Below, one piece after another: positions 16,120 to 25,261 of a DNA stretch of 35,355 nt. A program made the position numbers and the translations under genes. The notes beneath the pieces are model-generated. The model was given only the letters and a program-made list of their open reading frames with translations, was not told the DNA's origin and ran no database searches. Every line of letters begins with the position of its first letter. Within the stretch, counting starts at the first letter, position 1. Source of the DNA: Candidatus Geocrenenecus sp. JGI 0000106-J15 (GTDB taxonomy: Archaea; Thermoproteota; Nitrososphaeria_A; Caldarchaeales; Wolframiiraptoraceae); contig ASPF01000018.1 of the NCBI GenBank assembly GCA_000405685.1, positions 1-35,355 on the forward strand. The letters run 5' to 3'.

Positions 16120-18021
16120 ATGAGGCGGTGTAGCCGTAACCCTATACTGTATCCTGTAAGAGAACATTCATGGGAAGCTTATGCAGTCTTTAACCCATCA
16201 ATAGTTAAGAAGGGTAAACACTATTATATGCTTTACCGTGCTGTCTCTTCTTCCGACTTATTGAAGAAGCAGGGTTCAAGCTATAGCTCAATAGGTATAG
16301 CTAAGAGTAGAGATGGAGTACACTTCTATGAACGTAGAAGATTCATTATACCTGAGAAAGAATGGGAGCTATTCGGATGCGAAGACCCTAGAGCCACACA
16401 TATTGAAGGAAAATACTATATCTTCTATACAGCCATATCTACTCTTCCACCGACGGCTGAAGGAATCAGAGTTGGTGTAGCAGTAAGTAGAGATTTAAAA
16501 CAAGTTGAAGAAAAATATCTAGTAACTTCTTTCAATGCTAAAGCCATGGCCCTATTCCCTGAGAGAATCAATGGGAAATTAACAGCAATCCTTACAGTCC
16601 ACACAGATAAACCTCCAGCATACATCGCTATAGCACAGTTAAGCAATAACCCATCCCAATGGATATATGAAATGGATGAATGGCATCGTGAATTCATGAA
16701 GCATATACTTACACCAGACCCGAGAAGGTCACTGCTAGACCATATTGAGGTTGGAGCGCCACCTATAAAACTTGATGATGGATGGCTCCTCATATATTCA
16801 TATATACAGAATTATTTCTCACCTAGAATAGAAGATAGAGTCTTCGGAGTAGAAGCACTACTCTTAGACTTGGATGATCCAAGGAAAATAATTAAGAAGA
16901 CTAGTTACCCATTCATGGTTCCAGAAGAATTCTATGAAAAGTATGGAAATGTGCCTAACGTAGTCTTCCCTACATCTGTTATCCGAAAGAGAGATACTAT
17001 AAGGATATATTATGGTGCAGCAGATACGACGTGTTGTTTATTAACAGCAAGGATCAATGAAGTTATTAAAATCATGGATGGAGAATTGAATAAAGTCTTT
17101 GAAAGATACCCTGGAAACCCTATCATAAAACCTAAACCTGAAAATGATTGGGAGAGTGTAAGTACATTTAATCCAGCAGCCATAGAGCTTGAAGGAAAAA
17201 TATACATCCTCTATAGAGCTTTATCAAGTGATAAAACCTCAACTATAGGTTTAGCAGTAACAGAAGATGGATTCAATATAGTTGAGAGATTAGATGAACC
17301 AATATATGTTCCACGTGAAAGATTTGAGATGAAGTTAACGCCTGGACATTCGGGATGCGAAGACCCAAGAATAGTCAAGATAGACGATAGATTATACATG
17401 TTTTATACAGCTTATGATAATGTTCATCCCCCGAAAGTTGCTGTAACATGGATAGATGTAAAAGATTTCTTAAACAGAAATTGGAGATGGGCTACTCCTA
17501 AGATAATATCTCCACCAGATATAGACGATAAGAATTCATGTGTGATCCCAGAGAAGATAAATGGTAGATATCTATTCATTCATAGATCAGGAGGAATAAG
17601 CATAAGTTACGACTATATTGAATCTCTCGAGTCAGTTAATACAAATGAGCTGCTAAGTATAACTCTACTAACTCCTAGGCAGGGCATGTGGGATGGAAAG
17701 AAGGTTGGTTTAGCAGCTCCACCTATCAAGACATCTCAAGGCTGGCTAGTCTTCTATCACGGCGTCTCACATGATAATGTTTATAGAGTTGGAGCTTTCC
17801 TACTAGACTTAGAGAATCCTGAGAAGATCATAGGTAGAACGCTTCACCCACTTCTAGAACCAGTCGAATACTATGAGAAGGAAGGATATGTAAAGAATGT
17901 AGTATTTCCATGCGGTGCAGTGGTAAGAAACGGTATGGTCTACCTATACTATGGTGGAGCAGATACATATGTAGGTGTAGCGAGAGCGCCGTTAAGAGAA
18001 ATCCTTTTAAGAATACTCTAG
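16120..18021 (+). CDS. Tandem two-domain GH130-type protein
   Basis: 633 residues made of two GH130-type beta-propellers in series, about 1-315 and 325-633. Each half repeats the same landmarks. Half 1 has NPILYPVREHSWEAYAVFNP, YYMLYRAVS, GCEDPRATHIEGKYYIFYTA, GAPPIKLDDGWLLIYS and IYYGAADTTC. Half 2 has NPIIKPKPENDWESVSTFNP, IYILYRALS, GCEDPRIVKIDDRLYMFYTA, APPIKTSQGWLVFYHG and YYGGADTYVGVA. Both keep the EDPR motif, so both may be active, unlike a pure binding duplicate. The usual family length is 300-400 residues, so this is an internal duplication or fusion. Expected to act on mannose- or related glycans, by hydrolysis or phosphorolysis. No signal peptide is seen, suggesting cytoplasmic turnover. 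ATG 16120 is the first start in the frame. Confidence 0.8.
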   Translation: MRRCSRNPILYPVREHSWEAYAVFNPSIVKKGKHYYMLYRAVSSSDLLKKQGSSYSSIGIAKSRDGVHFYERRRFIIPEKEWELFGCEDPRATHIEGKYYIFYTAISTLPPTAEGIRVGVAVSRDLKQVEEKYLVTSFNAKAMALFPERINGKLTAILTVHTDKPPAYIAIAQLSNNPSQWIYEMDEWHREFMKHILTPDPRRSLLDHIEVGAPPIKLDDGWLLIYSYIQNYFSPRIEDRVFGVEALLLDLDDPRKIIKKTSYPFMVPEEFYEKYGNVPNVVFPTSVIRKRDTIRIYYGAADTTCCLLTARINEVIKIMDGELNKVFERYPGNPIIKPKPENDWESVSTFNPAAIELEGKIYILYRALSSDKTSTIGLAVTEDGFNIVERLDEPIYVPRERFEMKLTPGHSGCEDPRIVKIDDRLYMFYTAYDNVHPPKVAVTWIDVKDFLNRNWRWATPKIISPPDIDDKNSCVIPEKINGRYLFIHRSGGISISYDYIESLESVNTNELLSITLLTPRQGMWDGKKVGLAAPPIKTSQGWLVFYHGVSHDNVYRVGAFLLDLENPEKIIGRTLHPLLEPVEYYEKEGYVKNVVFPCGAVVRNGMVYLYYGGADTYVGVARAPLREILLRIL

Positions 18022-18094
18022 AATAGAATAACGGGATTGATAATCTTTCTACACAAGATTATGTTTATATATCTACTTAAATTCTTTAAAGCTA

Positions 18095-18703
18095 ATGCAG
18101 ACAGTACAAGTCAGGGTTAGTAGATGGGTTGCTGGGACATCTCTTCTAGCTTCAACAGCTATAGTTATCTCACTTCTACGCCTTAGATTTCCATATCCTC
18201 TTCTCCCATTTCTTAGCTTTGATCTTGCAGAAATACCCTCAGTTCTTGCACTCGTAGTGTTCGATTTCAAGTCAGCTTTTACTGTAGCTGTAATCCATTG
18301 GATAACGTTGAACTTTGGTAGACCCTTTCATGTTCTTATAGGTCCATTAATGAAGCTGGCTGCGGTTGTCTCGATGCTGATAGGCTTCTGGATAATATTC
18401 AATAAACCTAATATAATCTTGAATAGAAGAAATATCGTATCCATGATCATCTCTGGGAGCTTGGTAAGAGTAGGATTAATGTCTCTAGTAACCTTCCTAT
18501 TATATTATGTACTGTTTCCCGAAGTCTATCTTCCAACATCTACACAAGTATTGAAGAATGTTCTAGGGCTGGAACTAGAATCAAGCTTTCTAGTAGCGTT
18601 AGTAATAGTAATTTTTACAGCTTTCTTCAACCTTCTCCACGTCCCATTGTCACTCCTTCCAGCAACATCCATATATGCTCTCTATAGAAAAATAGTAAGA
18701 TAA
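18095..18703 (+). CDS. ECF transporter S component (vitamin-binding membrane subunit)
   Basis: 202-residue membrane protein with about five or six spans, resembling the substrate-binding S components of energy-coupling factor transporters, particularly the riboflavin-type group (FDLAEIPSVLALVVFDF near 47-63, then GPLMKLAAVVSMLIGFW near 88-104). The final loop FNLLHVPLSLLPATSIY is shared with the second S component at 26189, so the two are paralogues. ATG 18095 lies about 28 bp after TTTATATATC (18063-18072), which fits a leaderless promoter. No ATPase or T component is in the window, so it would use a shared module encoded elsewhere. The vitamin is not determinable here. Confidence 0.75.
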   Translation: MQTVQVRVSRWVAGTSLLASTAIVISLLRLRFPYPLLPFLSFDLAEIPSVLALVVFDFKSAFTVAVIHWITLNFGRPFHVLIGPLMKLAAVVSMLIGFWIIFNKPNIILNRRNIVSMIISGSLVRVGLMSLVTFLLYYVLFPEVYLPTSTQVLKNVLGLELESSFLVALVIVIFTAFFNLLHVPLSLLPATSIYALYRKIVR

Positions 18704-18787
18704 GATTAGAAAATAATAATCAATTAAAATTTTATAATGATGATCCTATAGAAAAATATTAAGAAGATTAAATTTGTTATATAGTTT

Positions 18788-20020
18788 CTACTTTTTCTTT
18801 AGTATCTCTACTCCAGGGAGGGTCTTCTTCGAGATGTATGTGATTAGGGCTCCTCCACCAAGGCTTACATAGGAAAAGTTAGCTGGGCTTAGACCAAGAA
18901 GCTCTATAGCTGTGGAAGAGTCTCCTCCACCTATCAATGTAAATGCTTTACATTTCGCTAATGCTTCATAGATTATCCTGGTTCCTTTCCTGAATTCTTC
19001 TCTCTCATATGCTCCAGCTGGACCCTTAACTATTATTACATCTTTCTCGGAAGTCTGTAGAATTAGCTCAGCATATTTCCTAGCTGTTTTTTCTCCTATA
19101 TCATATATTGTCCCAGGTGCGGGAAGCTTCTCTATCTCTATCTCTACTCTCTTACCATCTTCTTCATAGGCTATATCTAATGGTGTTTTTAATTTCTCTC
19201 CTAGGGTTTCACGTATCTTAGTTAAGCGTTCTAAATATGCGTCAAATTTCTTCTTCTTAATGTATGATTCGGATGGTTCTCCAAGCATCCTCTTCTCGGT
19301 CATCAAGAATAATTGTCCAAGTATTCCAGCAGATAAGACATGCTTAATGTTTTCAACATTTTTAGCCATTATTGCATTTATGACTTCAATACATTCTTCA
19401 GGCTTGTTTCCACCCATAACGAGCATTATCTTTCTATTCTCTTCGAGAACAGTAGTCAGAGCTCTAAGCTCTTTCTCCATTATCCTTCCAGCCACCGTAG
19501 GTAGTAAGTATGAAAATCCTACGACAGATGCATGTGCTCTATGTGCTACAGAGAATGCATCTAAGATGAATATGTCTGCTAGAGGTGCAAGAGTAGAGAC
19601 TAGTTTCCCACGGGAATGCTCTTCAGGAGAAGCTTCTTTAGTTTCTTCATCAAGTATTCTAACATTTTCAAGGAGAAGTATCTCACCATTCTTTAATGAT
19701 TTTACCGCTTTTACTGCTTCTTCTCCAAGTAAGTCTGGCACATACTTAACTTGTTTACCTACATGCTTTGATAAAAGCTCAGCATGCTCTTTTAGTGGAA
19801 GGAAGTCTGGGTCTCCCTTTCTCCCTTGATGTGCTAAGACAACAACTTTTGCATTCTTATCAGATAATTCCCGTATTGTTTCTGCATGAGCTCTAAGCCT
19901 CTCATTATCTCTAATCTTCCCAGTATCTGGATCTATAGGCGAGTTTAAATCAACCCTTACGATGACAGTCTTACCTGAAACAGACATATCATCTAAAGTC
20001 TTAAACCACATCTTATCCAA
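18788..20020 (-). CDS. pgk: Phosphoglycerate kinase (archaeal type)
   Basis: Interconverts 1,3-bisphosphoglycerate and 3-phosphoglycerate with ADP/ATP. The 410 residues match the archaeal family: VIVRVDLNSPID (about 19-30), LAHQGRKGDPDF substrate loop (about 58-69), LLENVRILDEE, DAFSVAHRAHASVVGF (about 155-170), and C-terminal nucleotide-binding TLIGGGDSSTAIELLG and SLGGGALITYIS blocks. The start is TTG 20020 or, three codons later, ATG 20011 (MWFKTL). It lies 99 bp downstream of the GAPDH gene on the same strand, so the two lower-glycolysis steps are probably co-transcribed. Confidence 0.95.
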   Translation of the reverse strand: MDKMWFKTLDDMSVSGKTVIVRVDLNSPIDPDTGKIRDNERLRAHAETIRELSDKNAKVVVLAHQGRKGDPDFLPLKEHAELLSKHVGKQVKYVPDLLGEEAVKAVKSLKNGEILLLENVRILDEETKEASPEEHSRGKLVSTLAPLADIFILDAFSVAHRAHASVVGFSYLLPTVAGRIMEKELRALTTVLEENRKIMLVMGGNKPEECIEVINAIMAKNVENIKHVLSAGILGQLFLMTEKRMLGEPSESYIKKKKFDAYLERLTKIRETLGEKLKTPLDIAYEEDGKRVEIEIEKLPAPGTIYDIGEKTARKYAELILQTSEKDVIIVKGPAGAYEREEFRKGTRIIYEALAKCKAFTLIGGGDSSTAIELLGLSPANFSYVSLGGGALITYISKKTLPGVEILKKK

Positions 20021-20119
20021 CCCCAGTCATTATGAAACATCTACTTGAAGTATCTATTAAGATTTGAATCTTAGAAGCTTAAAAAATAGGTTGAAGGTTT
20101 ATTCACTAGATTGATGTAT

Positions 20120-21148
20120 TCAGAGCTTGTCTGCAATCATGTTTACTATATCGACGAGCCTGCAGCTGTATCCCCATTCGTTATCATACCATCCGAGAAC
20201 CTTTACTATGTCGCTTCTCTCTCCAATAGTCATTATACTCAGTCCATCAATAATACATGAATGTGGATTACCTATTATATCTGCTGAAACAATCGGGTCT
20301 TCTGTATACTCTAATATATTCTTCATCTTACCTTCAGCTACTGTTTTATATGCTTTCCTAACTTCATCTACTGATGTCTCTCTTTCAAGTACGGCTGTTA
20401 AATCTGTAACTGAACCATCTGGCACAGGTACCCTAAGCGCTATCCCATCCATCTTCCCTTTTATTTCAGGGATTACTAAGTGGAGGGCAGCTGCAGCTCC
20501 AGTGGTTGTAGGTATTATTGATAGAGATGCAGCTCTTGCTCTTCTCAAGTCTTTATGTACTAGGTCTAGAACTCTCTGATCGTTCGTATAAGCATGAACG
20601 GTTATCATGAATCCTTTCTTTATTCCAAAGTTGTCTAAGAGTACTTTAACCATTGGTGCAAGACAGTTCGTTGTACATGAGGCTCCAGAGATAACATCCT
20701 GCTTAGATAAGTCTAGCATATGATCATTTACTCCTGGAGCTATTGTGACATCTGCATCTTTACATGGAGCTGAGATTAAAACTTTCTTGACAGTATCTCT
20801 GATATGTTTGGAGGCATCTGCCTTGTTCGTAAATACTCCTGTTGACTCTACGACCAGTTCAACTCCTTCTTCTTTCCAAGGTATTTGAGAGGGATCACGT
20901 ATATTGTACGCTTTAAGTTCTTTACCATCTACTATAATGCTCTTATCTGTATATGATACATTTCTATTCCATCTTCGATGGACTGAGTCATATTTTAAGA
21001 GTAGTGCAGTAGTCTTCGTATCTGCAAGCTCGTTGAAAGCTACAACCTCGAATTTCTTACCATATCTTGGATCTTCTAATGCAGCTCTCAGGAACAGTCT
21101 GCCAATCCTACCTAATCCATTAATCCCAACTTTCAGAGCCATCTTCAA
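20120..21148 (-). CDS. gap: Glyceraldehyde-3-phosphate dehydrogenase, bacterial/eukaryotic type
   Basis: Phosphorylating, NAD(P)-dependent GAPDH linked to the adjacent PGK. The 342 residues are of the class I bacterial/eukaryotic type, not the class II type usual in archaea: N-terminal VGINGLGRIGRL, catalytic SGASCTTNCLAP (Cys near 156), HAYTNDQRVLD, RRARAASLSIIPTTTGAA, RVPVPDGSVTDL and the C-terminal GWYDNEWGYSCR. An Asn at the end of the second beta strand (AFNELAD) rather than Asp hints at relaxed NAD/NADP preference, as inference. Start is TTG 21148 or ATG 21142; the latter gives the usual MALKVGING. The type is known from haloarchaea and some other archaea and points to transfer from bacteria. 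Confidence 0.95.
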   Translation of the reverse strand: MKMALKVGINGLGRIGRLFLRAALEDPRYGKKFEVVAFNELADTKTTALLLKYDSVHRRWNRNVSYTDKSIIVDGKELKAYNIRDPSQIPWKEEGVELVVESTGVFTNKADASKHIRDTVKKVLISAPCKDADVTIAPGVNDHMLDLSKQDVISGASCTTNCLAPMVKVLLDNFGIKKGFMITVHAYTNDQRVLDLVHKDLRRARAASLSIIPTTTGAAAALHLVIPEIKGKMDGIALRVPVPDGSVTDLTAVLERETSVDEVRKAYKTVAEGKMKNILEYTEDPIVSADIIGNPHSCIIDGLSIMTIGERSDIVKVLGWYDNEWGYSCRLVDIVNMIADKL

Positions 21149-21274
21149 ACAAATATAATAGAAGCTAGTTTTTTAGTTTTATGCATAGACAAATTTTAAA
21201 TAGAATTACATAATCGAACCTCGGAACGTTAGCTATATTTAAGCATGTCTGTTACAAGCATGCCATGTAATATT

Positions 21275-21784
21275 TTATCTACCTTTTCCTGGCTCACCGA
21301 CTATGTCTACTGCATATATGTCTCCTTTATCATCTTCTTCTACCAAGATCTTTGCCAAAGATTTTGAAGCTGGTCCTTTAACTACCTTTGCATCATCACT
21401 AGGGTCGAAAATACTTCCATGACATGGACATATTAGCATACCTGTGTTTTCATCATATCTAGCCTGACATTGTAGATGAGTACAGATTAGGTTGTATGCA
21501 TATAGGTCAGCTCTCCGACCCATACCTTCTCCTTCTCTTCCTCTAATCAAGATATTTACATGGTATCTTTCAGTCTCAGTAGGCCAATTAAATACAATAT
21601 AAGATCCTGGTTGAAGCTCGGAGATATTCACGATCTTCTTCTTTTGATATCTAGGCTGGGTTAACGTCTCGGTTTGAATAGGCGTTTGACTCCTTGTAGT
21701 AGGCTGAATAGACCATGTAAAGAATGCTGTTATAGCAGCTGCTGCAACTGCGAGAACAGTTATGAGAAGATTACGCCTCTTCAT
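21275..21784 (-). CDS. Exported Rieske [2Fe-2S] protein
   Basis: 169-residue protein with an N-terminal membrane or signal segment (about 5-26) preceded by KRRN, which could be a weak twin-arginine signal, and a soluble Rieske domain. The cluster motifs are complete: CTHLQC (about 106-111) and CPCHGSIFD (about 126-134), giving two Cys and two His ligands. Such small Rieske proteins serve cytochrome bc-type complexes or stand-alone electron transfer at the outer membrane face. No cytochrome b gene is nearby, so the partner is unknown. A glycine-rich insert (GREGEGMGRRADLY) precedes the first cluster motif. Confidence 0.88.
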   Translation of the reverse strand: MKRRNLLITVLAVAAAAITAFFTWSIQPTTRSQTPIQTETLTQPRYQKKKIVNISELQPGSYIVFNWPTETERYHVNILIRGREGEGMGRRADLYAYNLICTHLQCQARYDENTGMLICPCHGSIFDPSDDAKVVKGPASKSLAKILVEEDDKGDIYAVDIVGEPGKGR

Positions 21785-21886
21785 ATTATTCTCGAAGGCG
21801 GGATCATTACTTAAACATATTAGATAAACTTACACATTTGTAATGACTCATCTCTATACTCAAGATTAAGTATGAACTGGTTAAGA

Positions 21887-22870
21887 TTATATAACTGCTT
21901 CTCCTAGATGTTCTAGGTTCTCTAGGATTTTCTGTGCAGATTGTTTAAGTTCGTTTACTCTTTCCTCGGGTACACCATCATATGTAAAGATCCATGCACC
22001 CCACTCTATTCCTGCAGCATACTTAATTCTATCTCTTGAGATATGTGGAGTGTAGAATTCAATATGTAATCTATAATCATCGTATTTACCTATTGGTGAT
22101 TGATGAAAGATCATCATGTATGCACAGTCTTCTCCAAACATCTCTTCATACATGGCAACAGCAACCCTAATTATATCTGCAAGCATTAATCGATCTTCTT
22201 GACCTAGTTCAGTCAAAGATTTTATATTTATCTTAGGATAGACATGTACCTCATAGGGCCACATAACGAAGAAAGGTAGGAATAATATGAAAGACTTATT
22301 TCCATAGATAATTCTGGTACCTTCTTCTAATTCTCTTCTCAAGATATCTTCAAACAAATTTCCATCGTATTCTTCTTTATATCTTTGGGTAGACTCGATC
22401 TCCTTCATTATTCTAGGAGGGATGAACGGTAAAGCATAGATCTGGCTATGGGGGTGGGTTAATGAGACACCTATAATTGAACCTTTATTCTTAAATGGAA
22501 TAACACATTTTACATAAGGTTTAGATTCGAGTATTCTTGTACGTTCAGCGAGAAGCTTAACATATAGAGATACCTGCTCTATTGAGAAATCTGGGAAATC
22601 TCCTTCATGCTGTGGAGATTCTATTATTACTTCACACTCTCCAATAGCTTGAGTTTTCATAAACAATCTTTTACCTTCATCTATCAACGGTGCATCAGGA
22701 GATAATGCTGGAAACCTATTAGGTAAAGATAAGACTTTCCATTCTCTCATTGTCTCTTCTCTACCTGGGCAGAATGGGCATTCCCCCGACCTCCAAGGTC
22801 TATCAATTCTTTTACCTGAGACTATCGTCCAGCTTCCAGTCAATGGATTCATTCTAATCTCATGAGACAT
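21887..22870 (-). CDS. galT: Galactose-1-phosphate uridylyltransferase
   Basis: Leloir enzyme exchanging UMP between UDP-glucose and galactose-1-phosphate. The 327 residues show the zinc-binding CPFCPG pair near 32-37, NRFPALSPDAPL, the active-site histidine triad HPHSQIYALPF (about 143-153), and the C-terminal IFHQSP and HIEFYTPH zinc/substrate blocks. ATG 22870 overlaps galE by 11 bases, so translation is probably coupled. Last gene of the galK-galE-galT operon. Short GalT-like enzymes also include ADP-glucose phosphorylases, but the operon makes GalT the best reading. Confidence 0.92.
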   Translation of the reverse strand: MSHEIRMNPLTGSWTIVSGKRIDRPWRSGECPFCPGREETMREWKVLSLPNRFPALSPDAPLIDEGKRLFMKTQAIGECEVIIESPQHEGDFPDFSIEQVSLYVKLLAERTRILESKPYVKCVIPFKNKGSIIGVSLTHPHSQIYALPFIPPRIMKEIESTQRYKEEYDGNLFEDILRRELEEGTRIIYGNKSFILFLPFFVMWPYEVHVYPKINIKSLTELGQEDRLMLADIIRVAVAMYEEMFGEDCAYMMIFHQSPIGKYDDYRLHIEFYTPHISRDRIKYAAGIEWGAWIFTYDGVPEERVNELKQSAQKILENLEHLGEAVI

Positions 22871-23810
22871 TTCTTATCTCCTCTCTTAATTCTCTAACAG
22901 CTAACCTTACTGCCTCACTACTATTGTATCTCGGCCTCCATCCAATATTCTTTATCTTAGAGATGTCGAGTAGCATTTTTCTTACATCCCCTATCCAGCC
23001 TCTCCCTCCAAATTCATCTTTATACTCTATTTTGACATCGTCTAGATTAAGTTCTTGGATAACGATCTTTGCAATAGTTTTTACATTAATAGCATCATCT
23101 GAGCCAACATTATAGATTTGTATATCTTCACCGATATTTTCAAACGTCCTAACCATGGCCTCTATACAGTCTGTAACATGTAGATATGACTTCGTCTGTT
23201 CACCGTCACCAAGTATTTCAAGTCTACTTGGATCTTTTAATAATTTCTTAATGAAGTCTACTATAACACCATGTCTCGATCTTGAACCAACAATATTAGC
23301 CAGTCTCAAAATTATACTATTAAATCCGTATGTCATTGAATAACCAATTATGAGTGATTCACTTCCAAGTTTACATGCTCCATAGACAGATATTGGAACA
23401 AGTGGAGAATAATCTTCAGGGGTTGGAAGAATCTTTGCCTCCCCGTAAACTGTCGAGGAAGATGTAAAGACTATCTTCCTAACATTGTTGGTCCTCATAG
23501 CTTCTAGAACAATATAAGTTGCATAGAGATTGTTTCTGAAGTGGTCTGGTGGATCGCCTATCTTAACTTCAGGGTTAGCAGCTAGATGAAAGACAACATC
23601 ACAGCTCTTAACAATACTCGAGATTAAATCTATATCTGTAACCTCTCCTTTAACAAATTTGAACCTCTTATCCTCCATCCACCTAGATACATTTTCAACC
23701 ATTCCTCTTGTTAAATTATCTATTACGATGACTTCGTCTCCCCGGCTCATTAAAGCATCAACTAGATGACTTCCAATAAACCCTGCTCCACCTGTTACAA
23801 GCATCTTCAA
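22860..23810 (-). CDS. galE: UDP-glucose 4-epimerase family protein
   Basis: Extended short-chain dehydrogenase that interconverts UDP-galactose and UDP-glucose. The 316 residues include the NAD-binding GGAGFIGSHLVDAL (about 7-20), the DNLTRG motif typical of archaeal/bacterial GalE (about 31-36), a serine-rich FTSSSTVYG block and the catalytic YGACK (Tyr and Lys near 142-146). Start is TTG 23810 or ATG 23804; it begins 51 bp after galK. The companion galT and galK support epimerase activity, although related NDP-sugar epimerases and dehydratases share these motifs. Confidence 0.9.
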   Translation of the reverse strand: MKMLVTGGAGFIGSHLVDALMSRGDEVIVIDNLTRGMVENVSRWMEDKRFKFVKGEVTDIDLISSIVKSCDVVFHLAANPEVKIGDPPDHFRNNLYATYIVLEAMRTNNVRKIVFTSSSTVYGEAKILPTPEDYSPLVPISVYGACKLGSESLIIGYSMTYGFNSIILRLANIVGSRSRHGVIVDFIKKLLKDPSRLEILGDGEQTKSYLHVTDCIEAMVRTFENIGEDIQIYNVGSDDAINVKTIAKIVIQELNLDDVKIEYKDEFGGRGWIGDVRKMLLDISKIKNIGWRPRYNSSEAVRLAVRELREEIRNVS

Positions 23811-23861
23811 CTTCTTTAACCTCTAATCAAGAGAACACTGCTTCTAACTAATAAAATTAGG

Positions 23862-25175
23862 TTACGGTGTGTAAAGGTTTAATGTTTCTCGTCTCGCTCC
23901 TACCTCAGGGTTAGAAACCCATGTAAACGTAAATCCCCTCTCATAACATTCTTTCTTTATTTTCTCAGCATCTTCAACGTTTTTAGAAAGAGCAATAACT
24001 GCTCCACCCATGCCTGCTCCCGAGATCTTTGCTCCAACAGCTCCTGAATCTATAAGAATGCTTCTCAGCTCTTCAATTCTTGGGGTGCTTACTTCGTATA
24101 AATCTCTAAGAAGAATATGTTGATAATTCATTATTGCTCCTAGAACTTCTAAGGGATCATCTATCTTTGTTCTATACTCTCTTGCAAAGTCTTCCCCAAC
24201 TGCTTTAACGAATTTTTCATAGCTTGGCCTCTCACCCCTCAAGATGCTGATAGCGTATAATGTTGATTTATGTGTTAAAAGTGTAAATCTTATTCTATCG
24301 GCGAGCTTGCTTGGTAGACTCGCTAGATATTCTTCAAGAATATTTACTAAGAACTCCCACCTGGTCTCATAGTAATCATAAGATAAATATTTTACGACTT
24401 TTTCAGAAGGTTTGACTTCATCGAGTATTATTTTAAGAGCTTGATTTATCTCAGCTTGTCTAACTGGATGTACCGAGACTATCTTCCTATGTTCACCTGA
24501 ATCAGATATGACGAAGACTAAGTCTTTCATCTTAAGCTCTTCCACATTAAAAGGTGGTCTAGTATCTATCTTTATTATTCCACCGAAGGAAGATGCATAT
24601 TGATCTAGTCTTCCACACGGGATCCCCATGACATCATGTTCAGCTTTATAGCTTAACTCTGCAATGATCTTTTTATCAACATCTAGATTAAACATTTCTG
24701 AGATTAGTTTCGCAGTAGAGACTTCTAATGCTGCACTACTAGATAATCCAGCCCCAATTGGGACTTCACTCCAGACGGCTATTTTACATCCTTTAACTTT
24801 GAATCCATTATTAATGAACACTTTGAAGACCGCTCTAAAATAATTCCCAAACCAGTCACTAGGCTTAAGCTCCAGCTTACTTATACTAAATTCATCATGA
24901 TATTCTAAACCAGCTTCTCTCAAGTTTATACTCTTAACCTTGACTATGTCCGAGTCTAGGGGAACTCCTACAGAATAACATCTAAGCTTGATAGCTACTG
25001 GGATAACTGGTAATCCTTTATAATCTTGATGGGTATTTAAAAAGTCAGCTCGACCTGGAGCTGATACAATAATAGGCTTTAGATCTAGATTAAACTCCTC
25101 GGCTAAACTCTGTAGATTCTTTCTCACAGGCCTGTATCTAGGCGTAGAATATTTTAATATTATATTTAAAGACAA
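23862..25175 (-). CDS. galK: Galactokinase-like GHMP kinase
   Basis: Sugar-1-kinase of the GHMP family, first gene of galK-galE-galT. The 437 residues carry motif 1 APGRADFLNTHQDYKG (about 39-54), motif 2 PIGAGLSSSAALEVS (about 130-144), the catalytic GRLDQYASSFGG (Asp near 182) and motif 3 AKISGAGMGGAVIAL (about 387-401). Motif 1 differs from the usual GRVNLIGEHTDYNGG: the residue before the conserved His is Thr instead of Glu, and in human galactokinase that Glu contacts the C6 hydroxyl of galactose. The sugar may therefore be galactose or a C6-variant. TTG start at 25175; a TTTAAAAG element near 25210-25217 is the likely TATA box. Divergent from the RHH-nucleotidyltransferase, 104 bp away. 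Confidence 0.85.
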   Translation of the reverse strand: MSLNIILKYSTPRYRPVRKNLQSLAEEFNLDLKPIIVSAPGRADFLNTHQDYKGLPVIPVAIKLRCYSVGVPLDSDIVKVKSINLREAGLEYHDEFSISKLELKPSDWFGNYFRAVFKVFINNGFKVKGCKIAVWSEVPIGAGLSSSAALEVSTAKLISEMFNLDVDKKIIAELSYKAEHDVMGIPCGRLDQYASSFGGIIKIDTRPPFNVEELKMKDLVFVISDSGEHRKIVSVHPVRQAEINQALKIILDEVKPSEKVVKYLSYDYYETRWEFLVNILEEYLASLPSKLADRIRFTLLTHKSTLYAISILRGERPSYEKFVKAVGEDFAREYRTKIDDPLEVLGAIMNYQHILLRDLYEVSTPRIEELRSILIDSGAVGAKISGAGMGGAVIALSKNVEDAEKIKKECYERGFTFTWVSNPEVGARRETLNLYTP

Positions 25176-25247
25176 AACCTTTATATTGGGATAAGACCTG
25201 AAATCAGCTTTTAAATTAGCTTTTCTCTATTTTTCTGAAAGCATAGA

Positions 25248-25254
25248 TTTATAA
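25248..25254 (+). promoter_or_regulatory. TATA-like box for the RHH-nucleotidyltransferase gene
   Basis: TTTATAA centred about 29 bp before ATG 25280, fitting a leaderless archaeal promoter. The palindrome immediately following it overlaps the region between TATA box and transcription start. Confidence 0.45.
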
Positions 25255-25261
25255 TGTACAT
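25254..25261. promoter_or_regulatory. ATGTACAT palindrome, candidate operator
   Basis: An 8-bp perfect palindrome (ATGTACAT) directly follows the TATA-like box, with a second overlapping palindrome ACATGT at 25258-25263. Its position between TATA box and start codon of an RHH-containing gene would suit autorepression. An 8-bp palindrome is common by chance, so this is only a candidate. Confidence 0.25.
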
